Source of the DNA: Xanthobacter sp. NM-25
Lineage (GTDB): Bacteria; Pseudomonadota; Alphaproteobacteria; Rhizobiales; Xanthobacteraceae
Length of the DNA stretch: 64,000 nucleotides
Direction: 5' to 3'
Assembly: GCF_022138605.1 (NCBI RefSeq)
Contig: NZ_JACBFS010000003.1
Span: 558,001 to 622,000, forward strand
Shown piece by piece: positions 56,817 to 64,000 of this stretch. Numbering within the stretch: position 1 is the stretch's first letter; every line of letters begins with the position of its first letter. A model generated the notes under the pieces. It searched no databases. It saw only the letters and a program-made list of their open reading frames with translations, and had not been told where the DNA came from. Both the position numbers and the translations under genes were made by a program.

Positions 56817-57290
56817 ATGATCATCGTTCGCAGCCTTCTTGTCGCTGGCGTTCTCGCTTGCGCCTCGCTCGCCGCCCCGGGCTTTGCCGCCGACGCCCTC
56901 AATCCGCAGACGAAGAAGAACCTGGAAGCGGCCATGCACGGCGAAGCCTTCGCCAACCTGAAATATCAGGCCTATGCCGAGCATGCCCGCAAGAGCGGCC
57001 ACCCCGCGATAGCCAAGCTGTTCGACGAAAACGCGAATGTCGAGGCCAACGAGCATTTCGCCCGCGAGGCAGACGCTCTTGCCCTCGTGAGCAGCGACGA
57101 GGCCAACTTGCTCGACGGCATGGCCGGCGAACACTACGAAAACACCAAGATGTACGTCGAGTTCGCCAACCAGGCCGATGCGGTCGGTGACAAGAAGGTG
57201 GCTGATCTTTTCCGTCAGATCGCCGCCGATGAAGGCGATCACTACGCCGCCTACAAGGCGGCCGTTGAGAAGCTGCGCGCCGAAAAATGA
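56817..57290 (+). CDS. Exported rubrerythrin/ferritin-like protein
   Basis: A 157-residue protein with a signal peptide (SLLVAGVLACASLAAPGFAA). The mature part is a four-helix ferritin-like domain with iron ligands in MHGEAFANLKY, NVEANEHF, AGEHYEN and AADEGDHY. Rubrerythrin-like proteins reduce peroxide at a di-iron site; an exported form is uncommon. There is no rubredoxin tail. It may protect the periplasm and take electrons from the neighbouring redox proteins, by inference. It is divergent from the PepSY gene. Confidence 0.82.
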   Translation: MIIVRSLLVAGVLACASLAAPGFAADALNPQTKKNLEAAMHGEAFANLKYQAYAEHARKSGHPAIAKLFDENANVEANEHFAREADALALVSSDEANLLDGMAGEHYENTKMYVEFANQADAVGDKKVADLFRQIAADEGDHYAAYKAAVEKLRAEK

Positions 57291-57297
57291 GATTTCT

Positions 57298-57329
57298 GAG
57301 TGGCGCGAAACTCTTTCTTCGCGCCGCTC
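57298..57329 (+). terminator. Hairpin after the rubrerythrin-like gene
   Basis: A 12-bp stem with one G-T wobble: GAGTGGCGCGAA (57298-57309) pairs with TTCGCGCCGCTC (57318-57329) around an 8-base loop. It begins 8 bases after the stop codon. No T-run follows, so it may be a processing or weak termination structure rather than a classic intrinsic terminator. Confidence 0.5.
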
Positions 57330-57540
57330 GTAACGCACTTCGATGCATCAGAATGTGTTGCAGGCAGTTTTATCGAAAATTCGGAGCATGATGAGATGAT
57401 ATTCGATAGTTTATATTAGTGATACCAGGTAAATACTTGCCACATCTCAGTATTTAAGCTTTCGATTGCTGCGAATACGCCGAACATATATCAGTCCAGA
57501 GGGAGCATTCCTAACTCTTTTGATATCAACGGGAGCGGGA

Positions 57541-58428
57541 ATGGAGCTTCGTCATCTTCGGCATTTCGTGGCGGTTGCAGAAGAGCTCCATTTTACACGT
57601 GGCGCGCAACGCGCCGGCATCGAACAATCGCCATTGTCTCGATCGATCAGGACTCTCGAACGGCGCCTTGGCGTAGTATTATTCGAGCGCACACGGCGAT
57701 CCACGAAGCTAACGCCGGCCGGTGAACGCCTTCTCGTCCATGCGCGTGCGCTCCTCGCATCCGCCGACGAAGCACGCATAGACGTTCGCACTCCAGCAGC
57801 GACAGGAGACACTATCAGCCATTTGCACATCGGCATTTGCGACGGCGTACCCTTTGCGCGTCTCGCGCGACTGATTTCAGAAGTAAAGCGGGATAGTCCG
57901 CAAGTTGTCATTCATGTCCATGAAGCGTCAATGGCGCAGAACGTAGAGGGCTTGCGAAGCGGCTTTCTTGATGCGGCGCTCACGCCGGAGAGCGGATACG
58001 GCAAGGGGATTTTGTCCGAGGCAGTTTGGCGAGATCCGCCGATCGCTTTGATGCCGAGCGGCCATCCTTTGGCTGTAAAGAAGCGGATCAAACTGTCTGG
58101 TATTGTTAAGGAGCCTCTCGTTCTAAGCCGACCCGATACGGGTCTTAGCCAGCAATCCCAGATCGAACAGCTTGTTCGAACTGCAAATTCGACCCCTAAT
58201 ATTATTAGTCGCACCATGACACTTTCGGTGTTGGTTACGCTGGTACTTGCGGGTTATGGCATCGGAATAGCGACCGCTGCTCAACTCGAGGCGGTCGAGG
58301 TGGATGGCCTTGCCCTCCGGCCCCTGAGCGATGCGCCCGCTGATCTGAAGACTTGGTTGATGGTGCATGAGGGGACACTCAGCGTGCCACTATCTCGTTT
58401 CATCGAGCGAGCCCGGACGATTATTTAG
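57541..58428 (+). CDS. LysR-family regulator next to trb cluster
   Basis: A 295-residue LysR-type regulator. The HTH is at 1-60 (MELRHLRHFVAVAEELHFTRGA, QSPLSRSIRTLERRLGVVLF), followed by a substrate-binding domain (LHIGICDGVPFARLARLI, LPLSRF-type end). ATG 57541 has GGGAGCGGGA before it. LysR genes facing the trb cluster are common in alphaproteobacterial ICEs. Its 3' end overlaps the convergent DUF2274 gene by 39 bp. GC is lower than in the redox block. The inducer is unknown. Confidence 0.88.
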   Translation: MELRHLRHFVAVAEELHFTRGAQRAGIEQSPLSRSIRTLERRLGVVLFERTRRSTKLTPAGERLLVHARALLASADEARIDVRTPAATGDTISHLHIGICDGVPFARLARLISEVKRDSPQVVIHVHEASMAQNVEGLRSGFLDAALTPESGYGKGILSEAVWRDPPIALMPSGHPLAVKKRIKLSGIVKEPLVLSRPDTGLSQQSQIEQLVRTANSTPNIISRTMTLSVLVTLVLAGYGIGIATAAQLEAVEVDGLALRPLSDAPADLKTWLMVHEGTLSVPLSRFIERARTII

Positions 58429-58653
58429 AGAGCCTCCAAGGCTAGGCCGCGCGGCACGGAATCCCTTGTCACGAGCAATAAAGGTTTCGAGCATGAGCGG
58501 GGCCAACGTCAAAGCATCGACAACCGTGCCATGAAGCTCGGAATGAAGAGCGGCATATCGATCGAGGTCGGCTCGAAGTTGCACCGATATGGTGATGGTG
58601 AGTTTGATGGTTTCAGCTTTCGGCACCGGTCCGAGGCTAAGTTTTTTGGTCAA
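58390..58653 (-). CDS. DUF2274 protein of trb operon
   Basis: An 87-residue protein: LGPVPKAETIKLTITISVQLRADLDRYAALHSE is the DUF2274 signature, resembling a ribbon-helix-helix-like fold. Genes of this family regularly follow trbI in ICEs. It overlaps the trbI stop by 4 bases (ATGA) and the convergent LysR gene by 39 bp. The role is unknown; a DNA-binding regulator is possible. Confidence 0.78.
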   Translation of the reverse strand: MTKKLSLGPVPKAETIKLTITISVQLRADLDRYAALHSELHGTVVDALTLAPLMLETFIARDKGFRAARPSLGGSLNNRPGSLDETR

Positions 58654-59924
58654 TCATCCCTCCTGATGTCAGCCGTCATCGGTGTGGCGCGATAGGGTCG
58701 CAAGACGAGATCTTTATTGACGATGACGCGGACCGGAAAGCCCGGCCGCACCTTTAAGGTCGGCTGGATATTGAGATTGCGCCGCGTGATCTGCTGGCCG
58801 ACATCGTTGATGGTGTCCTGGGCGCCGTCGCGCGTCGCGATGATGACCTGATCGCCGTTCGTCCCCTGATTTTGAGGCGCTGCCAACTCGGCGCCGATGC
58901 CGAGCAGCGAGGAGAGGACCGCGCCTCCGATCAGGCGGAACCAGTGATTGTCGACCTCATCTTCAAGGCCCGAATAGCCGGCCGTATCGACGCCGGAGAG
59001 ACGATCCAGCACGATGGAGGAGCCGTCCGGCATGATGAGGCGATTCCAGACCAGGAGCACACGGCTCTGGCCGAAGGCGACGCCGGAATCGTACTGGCCC
59101 ATCAGGCGGGTGCCCTGGGGGATCAAGAGATGCCTGCCCGTAGCCGTGTCGTAGACATTCTCGGTGACGGTACCGATGATCTGGCCCGGCAGATCGGAAT
59201 TGATCCCCGTCACCAAGGCGGCCGGAATGATGGTGCCGGCCATTACTTGATAGGGCGAGCGTGGCGTTTGGAGAGTTCCAGATCCGTAAATCTTCTGGTC
59301 GGCTTCGCGGCTTGCGAACGCCTGCTTGCGATCCTGCATATTCTGCGTGGTCATTTCATCGACGGGCGGAGCAACGGTAGTTTCCGCACCGGTAGCGCGT
59401 ATTGCGGTGAGATCGAGCCGGTTTGGCTCCGGCGAGGCGACCGCGGTTGCCGATACCTCCTGCTTCGGGCGTGTCGTCTGAAAGAACACGGCTGCTTTCG
59501 CTGCGGCTTCCGCTTCCTGCTGGGCACGAAGGCGCGCCGCGCGTTTGGCATCCTCTTCCGGATCAGCCCTGAAACTCGGCCGCTCGGGCATGGGCGGAAT
59601 GCCCGCCTCCCGTTCGGTGCGCACGACTGGCCCACCGAGCTCACCGGGCAAGGGGGCACCGAGCTTCGGTGGTTGAACCTGCGTATAGTCGCGCGGTAAC
59701 GTTTGCAGCCCCTCCGCCGGGTTGACGCGATCGGTGTTGTAGAGCTCCTCACCGGTCCGGGCTGATCTGTTCCGGCTTTGCAACGCCCAAATCATCGCGC
59801 CAAGCACTGCGGTAGAGACGGCGCCGGCGAGCACCATCAAGGTCCAGCGATTGAGACGGGTCACGGGACGCGGCTTGGCGCGAATGGCGAGATCGGGCGG
59901 CGGGGATTTGGGCGGCACGGTCAT
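58650..59924 (-). CDS. trbI: Conjugal transfer protein TrbI (VirB10-like)
   Basis: A 424-residue VirB10/TrbI protein. One N-terminal span (LMVLAGAVSTAVLGAMIWAL) is followed by a Pro-rich periplasmic linker and the conserved C-terminal barrel (YQVMAGTIIPAALVTGINSDLPGQ, YDTATGRHLLIPQGTRLMGQY, VLVWNRLIMPDGSS). It links the inner and outer membrane parts of the mating channel. It starts within the last codons of trbG (ATGA). Confidence 0.93.
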   Translation of the reverse strand: MTVPPKSPPPDLAIRAKPRPVTRLNRWTLMVLAGAVSTAVLGAMIWALQSRNRSARTGEELYNTDRVNPAEGLQTLPRDYTQVQPPKLGAPLPGELGGPVVRTEREAGIPPMPERPSFRADPEEDAKRAARLRAQQEAEAAAKAAVFFQTTRPKQEVSATAVASPEPNRLDLTAIRATGAETTVAPPVDEMTTQNMQDRKQAFASREADQKIYGSGTLQTPRSPYQVMAGTIIPAALVTGINSDLPGQIIGTVTENVYDTATGRHLLIPQGTRLMGQYDSGVAFGQSRVLLVWNRLIMPDGSSIVLDRLSGVDTAGYSGLEDEVDNHWFRLIGGAVLSSLLGIGAELAAPQNQGTNGDQVIIATRDGAQDTINDVGQQITRRNLNIQPTLKVRPGFPVRVIVNKDLVLRPYRATPMTADIRRDD

Positions 59925-60913
59925 AGCCCGAAAATCCCCCGCCGGTTGCCGTCGGTGCGCGAGATACGCACGATCTGCTGCTTCTCGCCTCCGAGACGAA
60001 GCTCGGCCGCACCGAACAAGCGATCGACGATGTAATATGGTGGCTTTGCGCGGTAGTTGACGAGCTGGTTTTCCCCGGTGGGGCCAACAACGAACAGCGG
60101 CGGCAACTCGCCCTGGGCGATACCAGCGGGAAACTGGATATAGACCTTCTCACCGTCATCGAAGACGCGGGTCGGCCGCCACGATGGATTGTCGCCCGTG
60201 ATCTCATAGCGGAACTGGACACGCTCGAGTGCGACGGCATTTGCGACCGGCGTGGCAGTCCCCGCACGATCGTTCTGACGCTGCAGCGCGAGGAGGCGGT
60301 CGTGTGGATAGTCCCATGAGACCGACGCCATCCAGGTCTGGGGCGTCGATGTGAGTTCGAGAAGGTAGGTCCGGCGGTTGGTGTTGACCACCAGATTGGT
60401 CTTCAGATCCGGCCGCGTCGGTTTCACCAAGATGTGGGTCTGCTGGCTTCCGCCCCCACCGCTGGTCGTATCGCCGATCACCCATCGCACGGTGTCGCCG
60501 GCCGAGACGGAAATCAGCTCTTCGCCGCTCTGCAGGGCGATGTCCGTTACTTTTTCAGGCGCCGCATAAACCTGATAGAGCGCGCCGGCCATGTAGGGCC
60601 AGACCTGCGTTGCATTGACATAGCCGGTGCGGGTCGGCTGCACGCGGGCGGCATCATTAGCCGTCGTCACGCGCAGCTTTGGATCGGCAGGTTCAACTGT
60701 TCCGCTTTTGACCGGCATCGGCTTTAACTGGCCGGGCAGCGGCAACGGCTTCGGCAGCTCGACTATTTCGACGGGACCAGCCGGCTCGACGATCCGGCTC
60801 GCCTCGTAGGGTTCATCCAGGGAGATTTCCGGCGGCGGTGTTTTCCCGGCGCAACCCGCCAGCAACGTGACGGACGAGAGGAGGAGAATGCGGATTGGCA
60901 GCATGCGGGTCAT
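59921..60913 (-). CDS. trbG: Conjugal transfer lipoprotein TrbG (VirB9-like)
   Basis: A 330-residue protein with a lipobox (LLAGC) after a short hydrophobic segment. The C-terminal VirB9 part shows YQVYAAPEKVTDIALQSGEEL and VRWVIGDTTSG, TNLVVNTNRRTYLLEL, RVFDDGEKVYIQFP. It forms the outer-membrane core of the channel with TrbI. ATG 60913 is chosen because AAGGAG stands 9 bases before it; a GTG at 60931 overlaps the trbF stop. Confidence 0.93.
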   Translation of the reverse strand: MTRMLPIRILLLSSVTLLAGCAGKTPPPEISLDEPYEASRIVEPAGPVEIVELPKPLPLPGQLKPMPVKSGTVEPADPKLRVTTANDAARVQPTRTGYVNATQVWPYMAGALYQVYAAPEKVTDIALQSGEELISVSAGDTVRWVIGDTTSGGGGSQQTHILVKPTRPDLKTNLVVNTNRRTYLLELTSTPQTWMASVSWDYPHDRLLALQRQNDRAGTATPVANAVALERVQFRYEITGDNPSWRPTRVFDDGEKVYIQFPAGIAQGELPPLFVVGPTGENQLVNYRAKPPYYIVDRLFGAAELRLGGEKQQIVRISRTDGNRRGIFGL

Positions 60914-60927
60914 GATCCTTTTCTCCT

Positions 60928-61623
60928 TCACGACCCGCTGGCGCCGAGTTCACGGCTCCAGTTGATGCCGTTGACGAAAATGCCGAGAGGATTCTTACGC
61001 AGCCGGTCCTCGGTGCGCGGTGGTTGCATGATGATGGTGAGGATGCCGGTCCAGCGATCCGTGCCGGCAAGCTGATTGTTCTCATAACGCCGCTCGATCC
61101 AGCGGATCTGGAAGGAGCTGTCCGATGCGCGCACGACGCTGGTGACCTCGACGGCGACCGACATTTTGCCGACCTTGCCGAACGGATCGTTGGCACGCGC
61201 ATAGTCATTCAACCCGGCGCTGCCGCGATCGGTGGTGAAGTCGTAAGCCTCGAGCCAGTTCTGCCGCACCACGATGGGATCGGTGGGCAGTGCGCGCACG
61301 TTCTGTATGAAACGCGCGAGCGCGTAGGCAATCTGGGCGTCGGTCGGCCGATAGGCCTCCACGGCCGGGCCAACGGCCTTTACTTGGCCGAGCTGATCGA
61401 CTTCGACCACATAGGGTGTGACGGTGGAGCGGCCCGCCTGCCACAGCAGACCGCCGGCCATGCCTACGGCAAGCGTCAGACAGCCGAAGGACATGAGCCG
61501 CCAATTTCGGGCCTGAATGCGGGCGGACCCGAGGCGTTCGTCCCAGAGTTGGCCGGCGGCCTGATAGGGCGTTGAGGGTTCCGACGTTTGCGAATAGCGC
61601 ACATCGGCGCGTTTGAAGCGCAT
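60928..61623 (-). CDS. trbF: Conjugal transfer protein TrbF (VirB8-like)
   Basis: A 231-residue VirB8/TrbF protein: a single span (LMSFGCLTLAVGMAGGLLWQ) near residues 43-63, then a periplasmic NTF2-like fold (AYALARFIQNVRALPTDPIVVRQ, FQIRWIERRYENNQLAGTDRWTGILTI). It is an inner-membrane assembly factor of the mating channel. It begins 3 bases after trbL and ends just before trbG. Confidence 0.93.
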   Translation of the reverse strand: MRFKRADVRYSQTSEPSTPYQAAGQLWDERLGSARIQARNWRLMSFGCLTLAVGMAGGLLWQAGRSTVTPYVVEVDQLGQVKAVGPAVEAYRPTDAQIAYALARFIQNVRALPTDPIVVRQNWLEAYDFTTDRGSAGLNDYARANDPFGKVGKMSVAVEVTSVVRASDSSFQIRWIERRYENNQLAGTDRWTGILTIIMQPPRTEDRLRKNPLGIFVNGINWSRELGASGS

Positions 61624-61626
61624 CGT

Positions 61627-62976
61627 TCAATCCTCTTGTCGCAGAGATGGATTGGCGCCGGAGCCACCATGATCGCCGGAGCGCAAAGCATGGGCTGCGG
61701 TGGTGGCACCGTGGGAGACGTGCGAGCCGCTCGGTCCGTTTCTCACGCGATTGGCCCATGCGGGAGCACCGCCGGCACCGGTGAACGACGCATCGCTTCC
61801 GGCCCCACCCATCGCTCCCACGGGCTTGCCGCCGGTAGCCGTCCAGGCGCCACGGGCGCCAGCGGAAGCACGTGAGTCGACCGTGCCCGCGACGCGTGAC
61901 ACGACACTGCGACCCGCCTGTATGACGGCGCCACCGCCCGCTTGCGCCACGCCAGAAAGACCAGCTCCAACGGCTCCCATGCCCGATGCGCTGGACGTCG
62001 CTGCACCGAGTTCGAAGGCGACACGCGCGCCGCCCGACATGGTGGATGCTGCCTTGACGCCGGAACCGATAGCGGCCCCTCCGAGCTGTGCCGCGCCGAC
62101 AGCTCCGGCGCTTGCCGCGACCGCCATGCCGCCGGCGGCGAGCGCGGTGCCGGCGACTGCACCTGCGCCGAGCTGCGGGGCTCCGGAGACGAGACCCGTC
62201 GCGATCGACGGGCCGAAGATGCCCAGCCCAAGCATGGCGAGCGACGCCAGCATGATCGCCAGCGCATGATCGATGGACGGCTCTGTTCCCGCCGAGGCGC
62301 GAAATTCCGCAAAGAGGCCGTTGCCGATGCCAACGATAACGGCAAGGACCAGGATCTTGATCCCGGACGACACGACATTGCCGAGCACGCGTTCGGCCAG
62401 GAAGGCGGTCTTGTTCCAAAATGCGAAGGGCACCAGCACGAAGCCGGCCAACGTCGTCAACTTGAACTCCAGCAACGTCACAAAGAGCTGCACCGCGAGC
62501 ACGAAGAAACTGACGATGACCACGAGCCAGGCGAGGAACAGGACGGCGATGGTGTCGATGTTGGAGAAGACGGAGGTGAAGCCGGACAAGTCGCCTATCT
62601 GCGCGAGGATCGGTCGGCCGGCGTCCATACCGACGGAGGCGAGCTTACCGGGACGCAGGAAATCGTCCTGGGACAGGTCGGAGCCAGAGGCGGTCAGGCC
62701 GAGCCCGGCGAAGGATCTGAAGATGATGCTGGCCAGCGAATTGAAGTTTGTAATGATGTAGGCGAAGGCACCGACATAGAGGACCTTCTTGATGAGCTTC
62801 GCCAGAATCTCGTCATTGCCGGCTCCGAAGGCCCAGAACAGGCCGGCGAGCGTTATATCGATGGCGATGAGCGTTGCCGAAAGGTAAGCGATCTCACCGT
62901 GAAGCAGGCCAAACCCGCTGTCGATATACTGCGAGAAGGTGTCGGTGAAACGGTCGATGACGGAGAGATCGTCCAT
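61627..62976 (-). CDS. trbL: Conjugal transfer protein TrbL (VirB6-like)
   Basis: A 449-residue polytopic protein of the TrbL/VirB6 family. About six to seven spans occupy the first 330 residues (LSATLIAIDITLAGLFWAFGAG, FLAWLVVIVSFFVLAVQLFV, FVLVPFAFWNKTAF). The tail is Gly/Ala-rich and low-complexity, as usual for TrbL. ATG 62976 (MDDLSVIDRF) has GGAG nine bases upstream. It follows trbK-alt by 6 bases. Confidence 0.92.
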   Translation of the reverse strand: MDDLSVIDRFTDTFSQYIDSGFGLLHGEIAYLSATLIAIDITLAGLFWAFGAGNDEILAKLIKKVLYVGAFAYIITNFNSLASIIFRSFAGLGLTASGSDLSQDDFLRPGKLASVGMDAGRPILAQIGDLSGFTSVFSNIDTIAVLFLAWLVVIVSFFVLAVQLFVTLLEFKLTTLAGFVLVPFAFWNKTAFLAERVLGNVVSSGIKILVLAVIVGIGNGLFAEFRASAGTEPSIDHALAIMLASLAMLGLGIFGPSIATGLVSGAPQLGAGAVAGTALAAGGMAVAASAGAVGAAQLGGAAIGSGVKAASTMSGGARVAFELGAATSSASGMGAVGAGLSGVAQAGGGAVIQAGRSVVSRVAGTVDSRASAGARGAWTATGGKPVGAMGGAGSDASFTGAGGAPAWANRVRNGPSGSHVSHGATTAAHALRSGDHGGSGANPSLRQED

Positions 62977-62982
62977 GGACAA

Positions 62983-63306
62983 TCACTCCGCGTCCGGAGC
63001 GACGGGGTCGGTTTTCTCCGGAGTTCTGCTCTTCTTCAGTGACGGGAACAGATCGACCGGATGTGGCGTGTACGGCGTTTTGCCAGAACCCATGAAGCGG
63101 CGGCGCTGCGCTTTGCTGGCCATGGTGCACAGTTCGTCGCCTGTCCCAGCCCAGTCGTCTTTGCAAAGCTTTTGCACCTCACGGAGCCGTTGCGGATCGG
63201 CGGCGAGGCTGTCCACCGTGTCGGCCGCCCCCGCGGATTGGACGAGAAGCCCGGCGCCGATGGCAATCGCGGCCACGACAGAGAGACGGATGATTTGTCT
63301 GAGCAT
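62983..63306 (-). CDS. Putative entry-exclusion protein TrbK-alt
   Basis: A 107-residue exported protein: signal peptide (VVAAIAIGAGLLVQSAGA), two cysteines (C48, C60), and a short C-terminal block RRRFMGSGKTPYTPHPVDLF at residues 68-87. This is the TrbK-alt type found between trbJ and trbL in alphaproteobacterial ICEs and thought to act in entry exclusion. Notably the end of TrbJ carries nearly the same block. ATG 63306 starts 11 bases after the trbJ stop. Confidence 0.82.
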   Translation of the reverse strand: MLRQIIRLSVVAAIAIGAGLLVQSAGAADTVDSLAADPQRLREVQKLCKDDWAGTGDELCTMASKAQRRRFMGSGKTPYTPHPVDLFPSLKKSRTPEKTDPVAPDAE

Positions 63307-63316
63307 GGCGGGTCCC

Positions 63317-64000
63317 TCAATCGCGGAACAACCGGACGGGTGCCGGCGTATAGCCGCTGCCATCACCCATGAATCGGCGGCGAACCTCACGCGCCCGCTC
63401 CTCCTCCGCGACGGCACGGGCCTGCTCCGCGGCGACGGCGCGGTCCTGAGAGAGCTTGAGCCGGGAGGCGTCGATAGCTTGCTTAGCCTGAAGGGCAAGG
63501 AGCTGGTTGGTCGCCTGCGTCGCGTCGAGATTCCCCGTTGCCGACTGGCTGCGAGTGACAAGATCGCCGAGAGTAGCCTCATCGGAGGCGAGGTTTTCGG
63601 AGACCTGCGCCTGCATCTTCATGGCCGTTTCCAGAGCGGATCGAGATTGCTCCCAGCGCTTTCGCACATCGGCGAGGATCTGATCGCTCGATGCGGATGC
63701 CGCGTATTCCTTCGGGTAGAGCTGCTGGAATTGCCGTTCCATCGCCGATATGTCGTAGCTCAAGCCCTCGGCCTCGCTGATAAGGCGCTCCGTCTTGGCG
63801 ACGGACTGCTTCAGCTCGTTTAGTGCGGAGAAGTCGAGGCTCGTCAGATTCTTTGTTTGATTGAGGAGCGACTGAGCTTCGTTTTGCAGGCTCTTGATCT
63901 GGTTGTTGACCTGGTCCAGGGCTCGGACCGCCGACAGCACATTCTGGCTGTAGTTGTTCGGATCGAAGACGATCTGCGCCGCGACCGGCGGCGCGAGAGC
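63317..64000 (-). CDS. trbJ: Conjugal transfer protein TrbJ (VirB5-like), 5' end beyond window
   Basis: The C-terminal 227 residues of a TrbJ protein. They begin PPVAAQIVFDPNNYSQNVLS at the window edge, the conserved region just after the signal peptide. The rest is strongly helical (QVNNQIKSLQNEAQSLLNQT, RFMGDGSG at the end). VirB5/TrbJ proteins sit at the pilus tip or in the periplasm. The frame is open to base 64,000, and the start lies outside. trbE, trbD, trbC and trbB would be expected further right. Confidence 0.92.
   Translation of the reverse strand, partial: ALAPPVAAQIVFDPNNYSQNVLSAVRALDQVNNQIKSLQNEAQSLLNQTKNLTSLDFSALNELKQSVAKTERLISEAEGLSYDISAMERQFQQLYPKEYAASASSDQILADVRKRWEQSRSALETAMKMQAQVSENLASDEATLGDLVTRSQSATGNLDATQATNQLLALQAKQAIDASRLKLSQDRAVAAEQARAVAEEERAREVRRRFMGDGSGYTPAPVRLFRD

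Overview
The window is GC-rich and reads as alphaproteobacterial. The evidence is the gene content (ureABC order, a FecI/FecR/TonB set, ChrB/ChrA, a Nia-type P1B-5 ATPase, and a trb cluster with TrbK-alt and a DUF2274 gene) and a tRNA-Gly(GCC) fragment that fits Hyphomicrobiales. A Xanthobacter/Ancylobacter-like host is a guess. No rRNA, CRISPR array, IS transposase or complete tRNA was seen.

Layout. Bases 1 to about 10,850 look like host chromosome: the start of a urease operon (ureA, ureB, beginning of ureC, all minus), an RsmB-type rRNA methyltransferase, a YgiQ-family radical SAM protein, and a surface-signalling iron or heme uptake set (ECF sigma, FecR, TonB receptor). The receptor carries a second small outer-membrane barrel at its C terminus. 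At 10,853-10,897 lies a 45-bp piece of tRNA-Gly(GCC), from the anticodon loop to CCA, followed at once by a tyrosine integrase. From there to the right edge the window is best read as one integrative and conjugative element (ICE). Its left end is at the tRNA fragment, and a type-IV-secretion trb block (trbJ, trbK-alt, trbL, trbF, trbG, trbI, DUF2274) runs off the right edge.

ICE cargo from left to right: (i) a small, lower-GC accessory block with a HEPN-like protein and an XRE/ImmA-type metalloprotease preceded by an unknown partner gene and a long inverted repeat; (ii) a P1B-5 ATPase with a hemerythrin tail; (iii) a chromate block (chrB, a ChrB-C-only protein, MFS, PadR, chrA, rhodanese); (iv) a copper or monovalent-metal block (DUF3141, Spy-like, DUF2933, ICMT-like, CopA-type ATPase, small membrane protein); (v) a periplasmic copper/heavy-metal export block (MFS, multicopper oxidase, HME-RND pump and adaptor, two-component system); (vi) a Ni/Co exporter with an RcnR-type repressor and G-tract operator; (vii) SRPBCC, VIT1 and NrtS-like genes; (viii) two PepSY/two-component modules enclosing periplasmic redox genes.

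The redox block (about 44.3-57.3 kb) is the most interesting. A DUF2271 exported protein carries a DGITGAS motif of the ApbE flavinylation type. It sits beside ApbE itself, a PepSY-TM/flavodoxin/FAD reductase and a ferric-reductase-like membrane protein, all downstream of a response regulator and kinase. A second kinase/regulator pair is linked to a b-type cytochrome and a paralogous PepSY protein. Together they suggest a mobile, metal- or redox-regulated periplasmic flavin electron-transfer system carried with metal resistance. That function is inferred from domains and synteny only.
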